Assembly (NCBI GenBank): GCA_002307375.1
Contig: NTJI01000001.1
Coordinates: 372,001 to 436,000, forward strand
Origin: Lysobacteraceae bacterium NML93-0399
GTDB taxonomy: Bacteria; Pseudomonadota; Gammaproteobacteria; Xanthomonadales; Xanthomonadaceae
Direction: 5' to 3'
Length of the DNA stretch: 64,000 nucleotides
Part shown: positions 56,526 through 64,000 of the stretch, piece after piece
Layout: each line of letters starts with the position of its first letter
Position numbering within the stretch: the first letter of the stretch is position 1
Translations under genes and position numbers: made by a program
The notes under the pieces: model-generated
The model's input: only the letters and a program-made list of their open reading frames with translations
What the model was told of the DNA's origin: nothing
The model's database searches: none

Positions 56526-56858
56526 ATGATCCGTACTGCACTCGCCAGCCTCGTTGCCGCCATCGGCATCGCCGCCGGCCCCGTCGCGCTCGCCCAGCAG
56601 ACCCCCGACACGCGCAGCGGCCTCGACGACCGCGCGCACGCCGCCGCAGCGGCCAAGGCCGACCCGCGACTGCGCGCCAACAATGCCTCGCTCGACAGCA
56701 TCCTGGCCGATGCGCAGCGCCGACACCCGGGGCGTGTCATCGAGGTGTCCTACGACGACGGCGAATACGACATCGAGATCCGCGGCGACGACGGCCGCAT
56801 CGCCGAGTTCGAGTATTCGGCGCGGACGGGTCGCCTGATCGAGATCGATTACGACTGA
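56526..56858 (+). CDS. PepSY domain protein (plus strand)
   Basis: A 110-residue exported protein with a signal peptide ending GPVALAQ and a C-terminal PepSY domain (RHPGRVIEVSYDDGEYDIEIRG, AEFEYSARTGRLIEIDYD). It is a paralogue of the divergent PepSY gene. A terminator follows at once. Confidence 0.86.
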   Translation: MIRTALASLVAAIGIAAGPVALAQQTPDTRSGLDDRAHAAAAAKADPRLRANNASLDSILADAQRRHPGRVIEVSYDDGEYDIEIRGDDGRIAEFEYSARTGRLIEIDYD

Positions 56859-56883
56859 TTCCGGCAGACATCGCAGATACGAA

Positions 56884-56913
56884 GGGCGCCGGATGCGAAT
56901 CCGGCGCCCTTTT
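56884..56913 (+). terminator. Rho-independent terminator of the PepSY gene
   Basis: Stem GGGCGCCGGAT/ATCCGGCGCCC with a GCGA loop at 56884-56909, then TTTT. It lies 25 bases past the stop. Confidence 0.88.
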
Positions 56914-56935
56914 CGGTGTGTGCTTCAAAGCGCCG

Positions 56936-57008
56936 TTGCAGGAGCGGCCCATGGCCGCGATCGGGCGTTCGCGACACAACCCATTGCGGCCAAAGGCCGC
57001 GCCTGCAC
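56936..57008. repeat. Diverged REP-like palindrome
   Basis: GCAGGAGCGGCCCATGGCCG faces GCGGCCAAAGGCCGCGCCTGC. It looks like the main REP unit but with GGCC replacing the GCGC core. Confidence 0.65.
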
Positions 57009-57023
57009 CAGGCCCTACAAACG

Positions 57024-57051
57024 CAGACGGCCGCCCTGCGGCGGCCGTCTG
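57024..57051 (-). terminator. Hairpin after rplS
   Basis: CAGACGGCCGCC faces GGCGGCCGTCTG around a short loop, 23 bases past the rplS stop. A short TTT follows on the minus strand. Probably the operon terminator. Confidence 0.6.
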
Positions 57052-57074
57052 GCATGCAACGTGGTGCGCCGCGA

Positions 57075-57518
57075 TTACTCGGCGGCAGCAGCCGGCGCTG
57101 CGGCGGCAGCGGCCTTGTCGGCACGCGCCTTGTCGTTCTTGGCCTTGGCCGAAGCCGACAGGTCTTCCTTGATGCGCGCCTTCTTGCCTTCCAGGCCACG
57201 CAGGTAGTACAGCTTGCCGGCGCGGACCTTACCGCGGCGCTTGACCTCGACCGATTCGATCTGGGCGCTGTGGCTCTGGAACACGCGCTCGACGCCGTAG
57301 CCGTGCGAGATCTTGCGCACGGTGAAGGCCGAGTTCAGACCGGCATTCTTGATCGCGATGACCACGCCTTCGTAGGCCTGCACGCGCTCGCGGTTGCCTT
57401 CCTTGACCTTGACGTTGACGACAACGGTGTCGCCGGGGCCGAAGTCGGGAAGGGTGCGCGCAGCCTGGGCGCTTTCGAAATTCTGCAGCAGAGTGTTCAG
57501 CGAGGGCTTGGTGGTCAT
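57075..57518 (-). CDS. rplS: 50S ribosomal protein L19
   Basis: A 147-residue ribosomal protein; the core has [23 protein letters not shown] and [22 protein letters not shown] split at conserved points. The Lys/Ala-rich tail is a little longer than the usual ~115-130 residues. Last gene of rpsP-rimM-trmD-rplS. Confidence 0.96.
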   Translation of the reverse strand: MTTKPSLNTLLQNFESAQAARTLPDFGPGDTVVVNVKVKEGNRERVQAYEGVVIAIKNAGLNSAFTVRKISHGYGVERVFQSHSAQIESVEVKRRGKVRAGKLYYLRGLEGKKARIKEDLSASAKAKNDKARADKAAAAAAPAAAAE

Positions 57519-57651
57519 GGTCTGGGCCTGTTGGTGTCGTTATAGGCGTGGTGCACGTGGACGCACGCTCTGGCGGCGAGCTCTTCGGCTCGGGTTGAAA
57601 CGGTTAGCCGCGCATTATAGGCGCGGTCGCCGAAAGATTGCCAGTGGTCGC

Positions 57652-58458
57652 TCAGTCCGGTTTGCCCTGCCCGTCCCGCCAGGCGACCAGCAGACGGCGG
57701 TCGGCCTTGCCGAGCGTCGATTCGTCGATGAGGTCGGGCCGGCGTTCCAGCGTGCGCACCAGCGACTGTTGCCGCCGCCACTTCGCGATCTCGGCGTGGT
57801 TGCCCGACAGCAGCACGTCCGGCACCTGCCCCAGCTCGTGTTCGACCGGGCGCGTGAAGTGCGGACAGTCCAGCAGCCCGTCGCCCTCGAAGCTGTCCTG
57901 CACCGCCGATTCGGCATCGCCGAGCGCGCCTTCCTGCAGCCGCGCGACCGCATCGACGACCACCGCCGCGGCCAGTTCGCCACCCGAGAGCACGTAATCG
58001 CCGATCGACAGTTCCTCGTCGACCTCGGCCGCGAGCAGGCGCTCGTCGATGCCTTCGTAGCGGCCGCACAGCAGAATCAGCCGCGGCAACGCGGCGAGTT
58101 CGCGGACTTTCGCCTGGTCCAGCGGCCGGCCCTGCGGACTCATGTAGATGACGCGCGCCGGCGCCGGATCAGCCGCACGTGCAGCAGCGAGCGCCGCGCG
58201 CAACGGGTCGATCAGCATCACCATGCCCGGCCCGCCGCCGAACGGCCGGTCGTCGACCCGGCGATAGTTGCCCTGCGCGTAATCGCGCGGATTCCAGCCC
58301 TGCAGGGTCAGCAGCGCCCGCTCACGCGCACGCCCCACCACGCCGACCGCCGCGGCCTGATCGATGAAATCGGGAAACAGACTGACGACGTCGATGCGGA
58401 TGGCGTCGTCGTGATGCGTGATGCGTGATGCGTGATTCGATGCGCTTTCTGGGGTCAT
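57652..58458 (-). CDS. trmD: tRNA (guanine-N1)-methyltransferase
   Basis: A 268-residue SPOUT enzyme that makes m1G37 in tRNA and prevents frameshifts. Motifs [22 protein letters not shown] and [11 protein letters not shown] are diagnostic. The normal N-terminus would be near [10 protein letters not shown], but no start codon lies there; the first is the ATG at 58458, which adds about 20 residues. That extension is partly coded by a heptamer repeat (58411-58438), which is unusual for an essential gene. Confidence 0.93.
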   Translation of the reverse strand: MTPESASNHASRITHHDDAIRIDVVSLFPDFIDQAAAVGVVGRARERALLTLQGWNPRDYAQGNYRRVDDRPFGGGPGMVMLIDPLRAALAAARAADPAPARVIYMSPQGRPLDQAKVRELAALPRLILLCGRYEGIDERLLAAEVDEELSIGDYVLSGGELAAAVVVDAVARLQEGALGDAESAVQDSFEGDGLLDCPHFTRPVEHELGQVPDVLLSGNHAEIAKWRRQQSLVRTLERRPDLIDESTLGKADRRLLVAWRDGQGKPD

Positions 58459-58492
58459 AGCCCGCTTTTTCCAATCACCAGTTACGAATCAC
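58411..58492. repeat. Heptamer repeat GTGATGC x3 plus GTGATTC, with inverted copy
   Basis: Four heptamers lie head to tail at 58411-58438, inside the first codons of trmD. CGAATCAC at 58485-58492 is the inverse of GTGATTCG at 58432-58439. It looks like a small repeated element that entered the rimM-trmD junction. Confidence 0.8.
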
Positions 58493-58505
58493 GAATGACG
58501 GCTTC

Positions 58506-59033
58506 TCAGAACTCCGCGTCCCAGTCCACGGTGACCAGCCCGGTGTCGAAGTCCACCGAGATGATGTACTCGGGCACGACGAACGGAATCATCCGTTCGC
58601 GATCGCCCTGCGCCACCAGCACGTCGTTGGCGCCGGTCGAAAACAGGTGCGAGACGATGCCGAAATCGACGCCATCGACATTGCGCACACGCAGGCCTTC
58701 GAGGTCGACCCAGTAGTACTCGCCGGGTTTCGGCGGCGGCAACGCATCGCGAGGCACCCAGACTTCGAGGCCACGCGCGGCTTCGGCGGCGTCACGGTCC
58801 TCGATGCCCGGCAGCGTCGCGACGACGCCCTTGGGCGTTTCGCGGCCGCGTGCACCCTCGCAGGCGCGCTCGACGCCACGCGCATCGCGCAGCGTCCAGG
58901 GCTGGTAGCGGAAGATCGCGCTGCGCGGCTCGGTGAAGGATTCGAGTTTCACTTCGCCACGCACGCCGAACGCGCCATGGACCTTTCCCACCTGGATCAT
59001 CCGGGGGGCAGGCTGGCGCGTCGGGGTATCCAT
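58506..59033 (-). CDS. rimM: Ribosome maturation factor RimM
   Basis: A 175-residue factor for 30S assembly that binds S19. The RimM domain has [19 protein letters not shown], and the PRC barrel has YYWVDLEGL and IPFVVPEYI. The ATG at 59033 is preferred over a TTG at 59039. Confidence 0.94.
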   Translation of the reverse strand: MDTPTRQPAPRMIQVGKVHGAFGVRGEVKLESFTEPRSAIFRYQPWTLRDARGVERACEGARGRETPKGVVATLPGIEDRDAAEAARGLEVWVPRDALPPPKPGEYYWVDLEGLRVRNVDGVDFGIVSHLFSTGANDVLVAQGDRERMIPFVVPEYIISVDFDTGLVTVDWDAEF

Positions 59034-59067
59034 AGACAAAGGCCGCGCGCGAGGCGCGGCCGATGGA

Positions 59068-59337
59068 TCAGGCTGCAGCCGGAGCGGCGGCGGCGATCTT
59101 GCCGGCTTCCTTGTACAGCGCGCGGACCTTGTCGGTCATCTGCGCACCGTTGCCGACCCAATGGTCGACGCGGGCGGTATCGAGGACGATACGCTGCTCG
59201 CCACCGGTCGCGACCGGGTTGTAGTAACCCACGCGCTCGATGTTGCGGCCGTCGCGCGCGCTGCGCGAGTCGGTCACGATGATGTGGTAGAACGGACGCT
59301 TCTTGGCGCCGCCGCGCGTCAGACGGATCTTGACCAT
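59068..59337 (-). CDS. rpsP: 30S ribosomal protein S16
   Basis: An 89-residue ribosomal protein with the typical start [19 protein letters not shown]. First gene of the rpsP-rimM-trmD-rplS operon. A GGCCGCGC hairpin lies between it and rimM. Confidence 0.96.
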   Translation of the reverse strand: MVKIRLTRGGAKKRPFYHIIVTDSRSARDGRNIERVGYYNPVATGGEQRIVLDTARVDHWVGNGAQMTDKVRALYKEAGKIAAAAPAAA

Positions 59338-59430
59338 TGCTTTGCTTCCTGTGTTGCCCAGTCGCCAGGGTGGCGAGGTAAGCCGGCGATTATAGCGGAA
59401 ACCCGGCGCGTCGCCGCAAGCGGCCCGCGC

Positions 59431-60246
59431 TCAGCCGGCCAATGGCTCCCAGGGCACCGCCTCCAGCAGGCCGCGCAGCCGCGTCATCTGCACCTCGTCC
59501 CCGGCAAAGTGCACGCCATCGATCGACGCCAGCGGCCACAGCCCGCTGCTGTTGCAGGCGAACGCGGCGCGGAAGTCCCGCAGATCCGCGATTTCGACCG
59601 GACGGATCTGCTGCGGAATGGCGGCCACAACCAGCGCCTGGCGCAGCAGTCCTTCGGTGACACCGCGCAGAGCGTCGCCCTCGGGCCAGACGATGCCCGC
59701 CGCGTCGACGAATCCGACATTCCACAGGCTGCCTTCGAGGACCCGCCCGGCGGCGTCCACCAGCAGCGCGTCGTCGAAACCGGCCATGCGGGCGCCGCGG
59801 CGGGCGTGCAGCAGCGGCAGCGTGGCCAGATGCTTGAGATGCGCGAGCGCACGCGCATGCACGTGGCTGCGGACACGCTGGGCGGGGGCGGGCGGCGTGC
59901 GCGGTGGCGACACGGCAACCAGCAATGTCACCTCGACGTTTACGCCGCGTTCGGCGGCGGCCGAATCGAGCGCATGCACCGACAGGCGCAAGGTCGCGTC
60001 CGTCGCGCCGGCGGCCCGGCTGGCGCTGCCCAGCGCGGCGCGGATGCGCTCGGCCGCCAGCAGGCTGCCGAACAGTTCGAGGTTCGCCGCCTGCAGACGC
60101 TCGATGTGCCGCTGCAGCCCCTGCACGGCGCCGCCGCGCAGTTGCAGCGTCGTGAGATGGCCGTAGTTGGACTGTGTCGCGGCGAGCGCCGCCGCGTCGG
60201 CCGGGCGACCGTCGATCCACAGGCTGGCCGTCGTGGCGCAGGTCAC
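59431..60246 (-). CDS. Aminotransferase class IV (4-amino-4-deoxychorismate lyase-like)
   Basis: A 271-residue PLP enzyme of fold type IV. The catalytic Lys is in [12 protein letters not shown], with Glu in [11 protein letters not shown] and the phosphate-binding GVTEGLLRQ. Length and features fit PabC, which makes p-aminobenzoate for folate. A D-amino acid aminotransferase role is also possible. The GTG at 60246 overlaps the previous stop by four bases. Confidence 0.8.
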   Translation of the reverse strand: MTCATTASLWIDGRPADAAALAATQSNYGHLTTLQLRGGAVQGLQRHIERLQAANLELFGSLLAAERIRAALGSASRAAGATDATLRLSVHALDSAAAERGVNVEVTLLVAVSPPRTPPAPAQRVRSHVHARALAHLKHLATLPLLHARRGARMAGFDDALLVDAAGRVLEGSLWNVGFVDAAGIVWPEGDALRGVTEGLLRQALVVAAIPQQIRPVEIADLRDFRAAFACNSSGLWPLASIDGVHFAGDEVQMTRLRGLLEAVPWEPLAG

Positions 60247-61313
60247 AGCAGTGCCGCCGCTTCGCGCCACCATCGGGCGACGAGTTCGCCGGCAGGACGC
60301 GCCTGCGCGAAGGCAGCGGACTGCCCGGCCCAGGCCTGCAGCGCGTCGAGACGATCGGCGCGGACCGCGGCGGCGCGCATCGGCGCCGTGAGGCCACGCT
60401 GCACCGGATAGGGCCGCGGCGGCGGCGCGTCGGGCTGCGCCGCGGCGCGGACGTAGGGTGTTGCCAAAGCACGACCAAGCCGGCCGCTGAAGGCCCGGGT
60501 CGGCCAGGTGTCTTCGCATTGCGCCTGCGCCAGCGCGTCGGCCCAGGCCGGAGCGATCGACGCTTCGGGCGAGCGCAGGAAGGCGGTGCCGATCTGCACC
60601 GCGCTCGCGCCGAGCGTCAGCGCCGCGGAAACGCCGCGCCCGTCGGCGATACCGCCAGCGGCGATCACCGGCACGCGCAGCGCGTCGGCGAGCCGTGGCA
60701 CCAGCGCGAACAGCCCGACCAGTTGCGTGTCGGCTTTCGCCGCATCGAAAGCACCGCGATGCCCGCCCGCCTCGAAGCCCTGGGCGACGACCGCATCGGC
60801 ACCTGCCGCTTCGGCGGCCAGCGCTTCGTCCAGCGTGGTCGCGCACGCGAACCATGCAATGCCTGCCGCTCTCAGCTGTGCGACGAAGGGTGCCGGAAAC
60901 AGACCCATGATCGAGGACGCCACCGCCGGCCTGGCGGCGAGCAGCGCGGCGCATTGCGCATCGAAATCGGCCGGCGCCGCATCGCCGGCATCGGCGGGCA
61001 CGGCAGGGCCCCATTGCGCCAGGAATGCGCGCGTCGCCGCTTCGGCGGCAGCATCACGCGCCGGCGCAGGATCGGGAATCCACAGATTGATCTGGGCCGG
61101 GCCGCCGCCGGCGGCGCGCAGATCGTCCATCCACGCGCCGATCTCCCTCGGCTGCGACAGCACCGCGCCCATCGCGCCCATGCCGCCGGCACCGATCACC
61201 GCACTCGACAGTGCGACGGGACAGGCGCCGGCCATCGGCGAGAGCAGCACTGGCGCATGCAGTCCGAACCGCGCGCAGAACGCATCGCTGCGACGGCGGG
61301 CCGCGGAGATCAT
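60243..61313 (-). CDS. Nitronate monooxygenase-like FMN protein
   Basis: A 356-residue TIM-barrel protein of the NMO/2-nitropropane dioxygenase family. Signature parts are [10 protein letters not shown] near the start, [13 protein letters not shown] in the middle, and [31 protein letters not shown], which bind FMN. The family oxidises nitronates such as propionate-3-nitronate; some members do other reactions. Its stop overlaps the next gene. Confidence 0.85.
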   Translation of the reverse strand: MISAARRRSDAFCARFGLHAPVLLSPMAGACPVALSSAVIGAGGMGAMGAVLSQPREIGAWMDDLRAAGGGPAQINLWIPDPAPARDAAAEAATRAFLAQWGPAVPADAGDAAPADFDAQCAALLAARPAVASSIMGLFPAPFVAQLRAAGIAWFACATTLDEALAAEAAGADAVVAQGFEAGGHRGAFDAAKADTQLVGLFALVPRLADALRVPVIAAGGIADGRGVSAALTLGASAVQIGTAFLRSPEASIAPAWADALAQAQCEDTWPTRAFSGRLGRALATPYVRAAAQPDAPPPRPYPVQRGLTAPMRAAAVRADRLDALQAWAGQSAAFAQARPAGELVARWWREAAALL

Positions 61314-61452
61314 GCGAACCGAATCCGTTCGCGAGCCGCTGCGAGCGCAAATGGGTGGCCGAAGGCCGCGGGCACGTGGCGCAGCCAAGCTGCGGGCATC
61401 GAGCACCGCAGACGCCTCATCTGCCGAGCGCAGCCGCGCATTGAAAAGATGC

Positions 61453-62826
61453 TCAGCGGAAGGGCATGCGGCCGCCCATGCCGCCCATCATCCCCTGCAG
61501 GCCGCGCATCATGCCCTTCATGCCGCCGCGGGCCATCTTGCCCATCATCTTTTCCATCTGCATGTACTGCTTCATCAGCTTGTTGACGTCCGACGGCGTG
61601 GTGCCGGAACCGGCGGCGATCCGCGCGCGGCGCGAGCCATTGAGCAGGTTCGGGTTGCGACGTTCCTTCTTGGTCATCGAGTTGATGATCGCGATCATGC
61701 GCGGCACTTCCTTGCCCTGGCTGACCTGCTGCTTGAGGTGCTCGGGCACCTGGCCCAGGCCCGGCAGCTTCTCCATCAGGCTGCCGATGCCGCCCATATT
61801 CTGCATCTGCTCGAGCTGGTCGCGCATGTCGTTGAGGTCGAACTTCTTGCCCTTGGCGACCTTCTCGGCGAGCTTCTGCGCCTTGTCCTTGTCGACCTGG
61901 CCTTCGACCTGTTCGACCAGCGACAGCACGTCGCCCATGTCGAGGATGCGGCTGGCGACGCGCTCGGGATGGAAGACGTCGAGGCCGTCGACCTTCTCGC
62001 CGGTACCGACGAACTTGATCGGCTTGCCGGTGATGTAGCGCACCGACAGCGCCGCGCCGCCGCGCGCATCGCCGTCGGTCTTGGTCAGCACCACGCCGGT
62101 CAGCGGCAGCGCCTCGCCGAAGGCCTTGGCGGTCGTGGCGGCGTCCTGGCCGGTCATCGAGTCGACGACGAACAGCGTTTCGACCGGATTGACCGCGGCG
62201 TGCAGCGCCTTGATCTCGGCCATCATCGCTTCGTCGATCGCAAGGCGGCCGGCGGTGTCGACCAGCAGCACGTCGATGAAGGACTTCTTCGCCTCGCTGA
62301 TCGCCGCGCGCACGATGTCGACCGGCTGCTGCGAGGACTCCGACGGGAAGAACGTCACCTCGACCTGCTGCGCCAGCGTCTTGAGCTGTTCGATCGCGGC
62401 CGGACGGTAGACGTCGGCCGAGACCACCATGACCTTCTTCTTGCGCTTTTCCTTGAGCAGCTTGGCGAGCTTGCCAACCGTCGTGGTCTTGCCCGCGCCC
62501 TGCAGGCCGGCCATCAGGATGACCGCCGGCGCGGGCACGTTGAGGTTGAGCTCGGTCGCCTGCGCGCCCATGACCGCGGTCAGCTCGTCGCGCACGACTT
62601 TGATCAGCGCCTGGCCCGGGGTCAGCGACTTCAGGACTTCCTGGCCGACCGCGCGCACCTTGATGCGCTCGATCAGCGCCTGCACCACCGGCAGCGCGAC
62701 GTCGGCTTCCAGCAGCGCGATGCGCACCTCGCGCGTGGCTTCGCGAATGTTCTCCTCGGTCAGGCGGCCGCGCCCGCGCAGGCGCTCGATGGTGCCGGAC
62801 AGGCGCTGGGTCAGGGACTCGAACAT
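61453..62826 (-). CDS. ffh: Signal recognition particle protein
   Basis: A 457-residue GTPase that targets nascent membrane proteins with 4.5S RNA and FtsY. The NG domain has [15 protein letters not shown] and [10 protein letters not shown]; the Met-rich M domain ([23 protein letters not shown]) binds signal sequences and RNA. Divergent from the CcsA-like gene, a common arrangement. Confidence 0.96.
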   Translation of the reverse strand: MFESLTQRLSGTIERLRGRGRLTEENIREATREVRIALLEADVALPVVQALIERIKVRAVGQEVLKSLTPGQALIKVVRDELTAVMGAQATELNLNVPAPAVILMAGLQGAGKTTTVGKLAKLLKEKRKKKVMVVSADVYRPAAIEQLKTLAQQVEVTFFPSESSQQPVDIVRAAISEAKKSFIDVLLVDTAGRLAIDEAMMAEIKALHAAVNPVETLFVVDSMTGQDAATTAKAFGEALPLTGVVLTKTDGDARGGAALSVRYITGKPIKFVGTGEKVDGLDVFHPERVASRILDMGDVLSLVEQVEGQVDKDKAQKLAEKVAKGKKFDLNDMRDQLEQMQNMGGIGSLMEKLPGLGQVPEHLKQQVSQGKEVPRMIAIINSMTKKERRNPNLLNGSRRARIAAGSGTTPSDVNKLMKQYMQMEKMMGKMARGGMKGMMRGLQGMMGGMGGRMPFR

Positions 62827-62943
62827 GCGACAACTCGGTGCGGGGCAGGACGGCCGGCGATTATAGCCGTGCACCCGCCGCGGCCCGAGCCGTCGTCCCG
62901 GTCCGGCCGCCCTGCGCGTGCCGCGGCATGCGACACTTCTGCG

Positions 62944-63732
62944 ATGACAATCGTTCTCATCGCTGCCCTGCTCTACCTGTCGGCGGCCGCGGCGCTCGTG
63001 CGCGGCGTGGCGCGCGAGCCCGCGCCGGCCACCGCGTGGTGGGCCGCGCCTGCGCTGGCGGCCGTGGCGCTGCACGCCGGCGCGCACGTGCTGGTGTGGC
63101 GGGACGTGGGCGCCGAACTGCACTTTTTCGCCGCGCTGTCGCTGGTCGGCCTGGGCATGGCCGCGTTGACCGTGCTCTACGACCTGCGCGTGCGCATGGC
63201 CGCGCTGGGCGTGATCGTCTTTCCGATCGCGGCGGTGATGCTCGTCGCCTACGGCCGGTCGCCCCATACCGCCACCGACACGCTCGACTGGCGCCTGCAG
63301 CTCCATGCCTGGTTTGCCCTGCTGGCCTACGCCACCCTGGCCATCGCCGCCCTGCTGGCGCTGCTGCTGTGGGCCCAGGAACGCGCGCTCAGACGCCGCG
63401 AATTCCATCGCTGGCTGCGCGCACTGCCACCGCTGACCGACCTCGAATCGCTGCTGTTCAAGAGCATCTGGGTGGGCTTCGCCCTGCTCACCGCCACACT
63501 GGTGACCGGCGTGCTGTTCGTCGACGACTTCTTCGCCCAGCACCTGATGCACAAGACGGTGCTCAGCGTGTTGTCGTGGCTGGCCTTCGGCGCGCTGCTG
63601 TTCGGCCGCTGGCGTCACGGCTGGCGCGGCACGCGCGCGGTCGGCTGGACGCTGGCGGCGATGGTGCTGCTGGTGCTGGCGTTCTTCGGCAGCAAGTTCG
63701 TGCTGGAACTGGTGTTGCGGCGAACGGGTTGA
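62944..63732 (+). CDS. CcsA/YpjD-like cytochrome c assembly family membrane protein
   Basis: A 262-residue protein with about eight membrane helices. Conserved His residues lie in LQLHAWFALLAYA and HKTVLSVLSW, as in heme-handling CcsA/CcmC proteins. In proteobacteria this gene next to ffh is usually of unknown function (YpjD). A role in heme export is by family only. Confidence 0.85.
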   Translation: MTIVLIAALLYLSAAAALVRGVAREPAPATAWWAAPALAAVALHAGAHVLVWRDVGAELHFFAALSLVGLGMAALTVLYDLRVRMAALGVIVFPIAAVMLVAYGRSPHTATDTLDWRLQLHAWFALLAYATLAIAALLALLLWAQERALRRREFHRWLRALPPLTDLESLLFKSIWVGFALLTATLVTGVLFVDDFFAQHLMHKTVLSVLSWLAFGALLFGRWRHGWRGTRAVGWTLAAMVLLVLAFFGSKFVLELVLRRTG

Positions 63733-63923
63733 GCTTCGTTTTACGATCGATGCAACGCTGATCGCATCCAAATGTTCGGCATCCCCACAAAAGGGAAAGC
63801 TCTTTCAAGAGCGAATGGCTGGCCATCCACTGTCTTTGCGTGCAATGACTTGATCGCCCACGGATGACCGGACATTCGTCTATTGAAGGCCCCGCCTTCG
63901 CGCGACCTTTGCGAATTGCTTGA

Positions 63924-64000
63924 CGACGTCATCCCCGCGAAAGCGGGAATCCAGCGACTTCAAGCCTTGAAGCAGCAAAGTCACTGGATTCCCGCTTTCG
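63924..64000. repeat. Inverted pair of ATTCCCGC elements at the right edge
   Basis: GTCATCCCCGCGAAAGCGGG at about 63929 faces GGATTCCCGCTTTCG at the end of the window, with the flanks CCAGCGACTTCAA. Same family as at 29331 and 34987. No gene is seen from 63733 to 64000. Confidence 0.75.

Overview
This window is high-GC chromosomal DNA from a gammaproteobacterium, most likely a Xanthomonadaceae/Lysobacteraceae member (Lysobacter-, Luteimonas- or Xanthomonas-like). The reasons are gene order (comEC-exbB-exbD-msbA-lpxK; kdsB-phosphatase-uvrC-pgsA-tRNAs; rpsP-rimM-trmD-rplS-ffh), many REP-type palindromes, and a chromosomal integron of the kind known in Xanthomonas. Assignment rests on gene content and order, not on a database search.

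Layout. 1-6.4 kb: a murein-peptide group (NlpC/P60 endopeptidase end, dipeptide epimerase, L,D-transpeptidase-like lipoprotein), then an acetyltransferase, a dicarboxylate symporter, an ArsC-like protein and a membrane-anchored glutamate-synthase-like flavoprotein. 6.6-8.2 kb: two small proteins and a diguanylate cyclase. 8.3-8.9 kb: four tRNA genes (Leu, Gly, Cys, Gly). 8.9-20.9 kb, all on the minus strand: pgsA, uvrC, an NHL-repeat protein, a low-molecular-weight phosphatase, kdsB, lpxK, msbA, exbD, exbB and comEC, that is phospholipid and lipid A synthesis, DNA repair and DNA uptake.

20.9-27.8 kb is the special region: a chromosomal integron. An integron integrase gene (minus strand) ends inside the start of comEC. 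On its other side lies an array of seven cassettes with near-identical attC sites. The cassettes are less GC-rich than the rest and encode a HEPN-like protein, a winged-helix plus NDT/TIR-like protein (possible anti-phage effector), a small Cys-rich protein, a PH-like protein, a membrane protein and a uracil-DNA-glycosylase-like protein; one has no convincing gene. The last attC is split by an IS3-family element. The integrase/ComEC overlap suggests that DNA uptake and cassette capture may be co-expressed.

28-43.8 kb is ordinary chromosome with many repeats: a hypoxanthine-DNA glycosylase, two pirins, rlmKL, a hydrolase/MOSC pair, an AmpD-like amidase, tesB, an ECF sigma factor carrying its own membrane domain, an EF-hand protein, bpt and pncC. 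44-56.9 kb: a TonB-dependent receptor divergent from mutS, katG behind a clear OxyR operator, a Tat-exported dehydrogenase, hslR, and a two-component system flanked by two PepSY proteins. 57-63.7 kb: rplS, trmD, rimM, rpsP, an aminotransferase class IV protein, a nitronate monooxygenase-like protein, ffh and a divergent CcsA-like membrane protein. The window ends in dispersed repeats.
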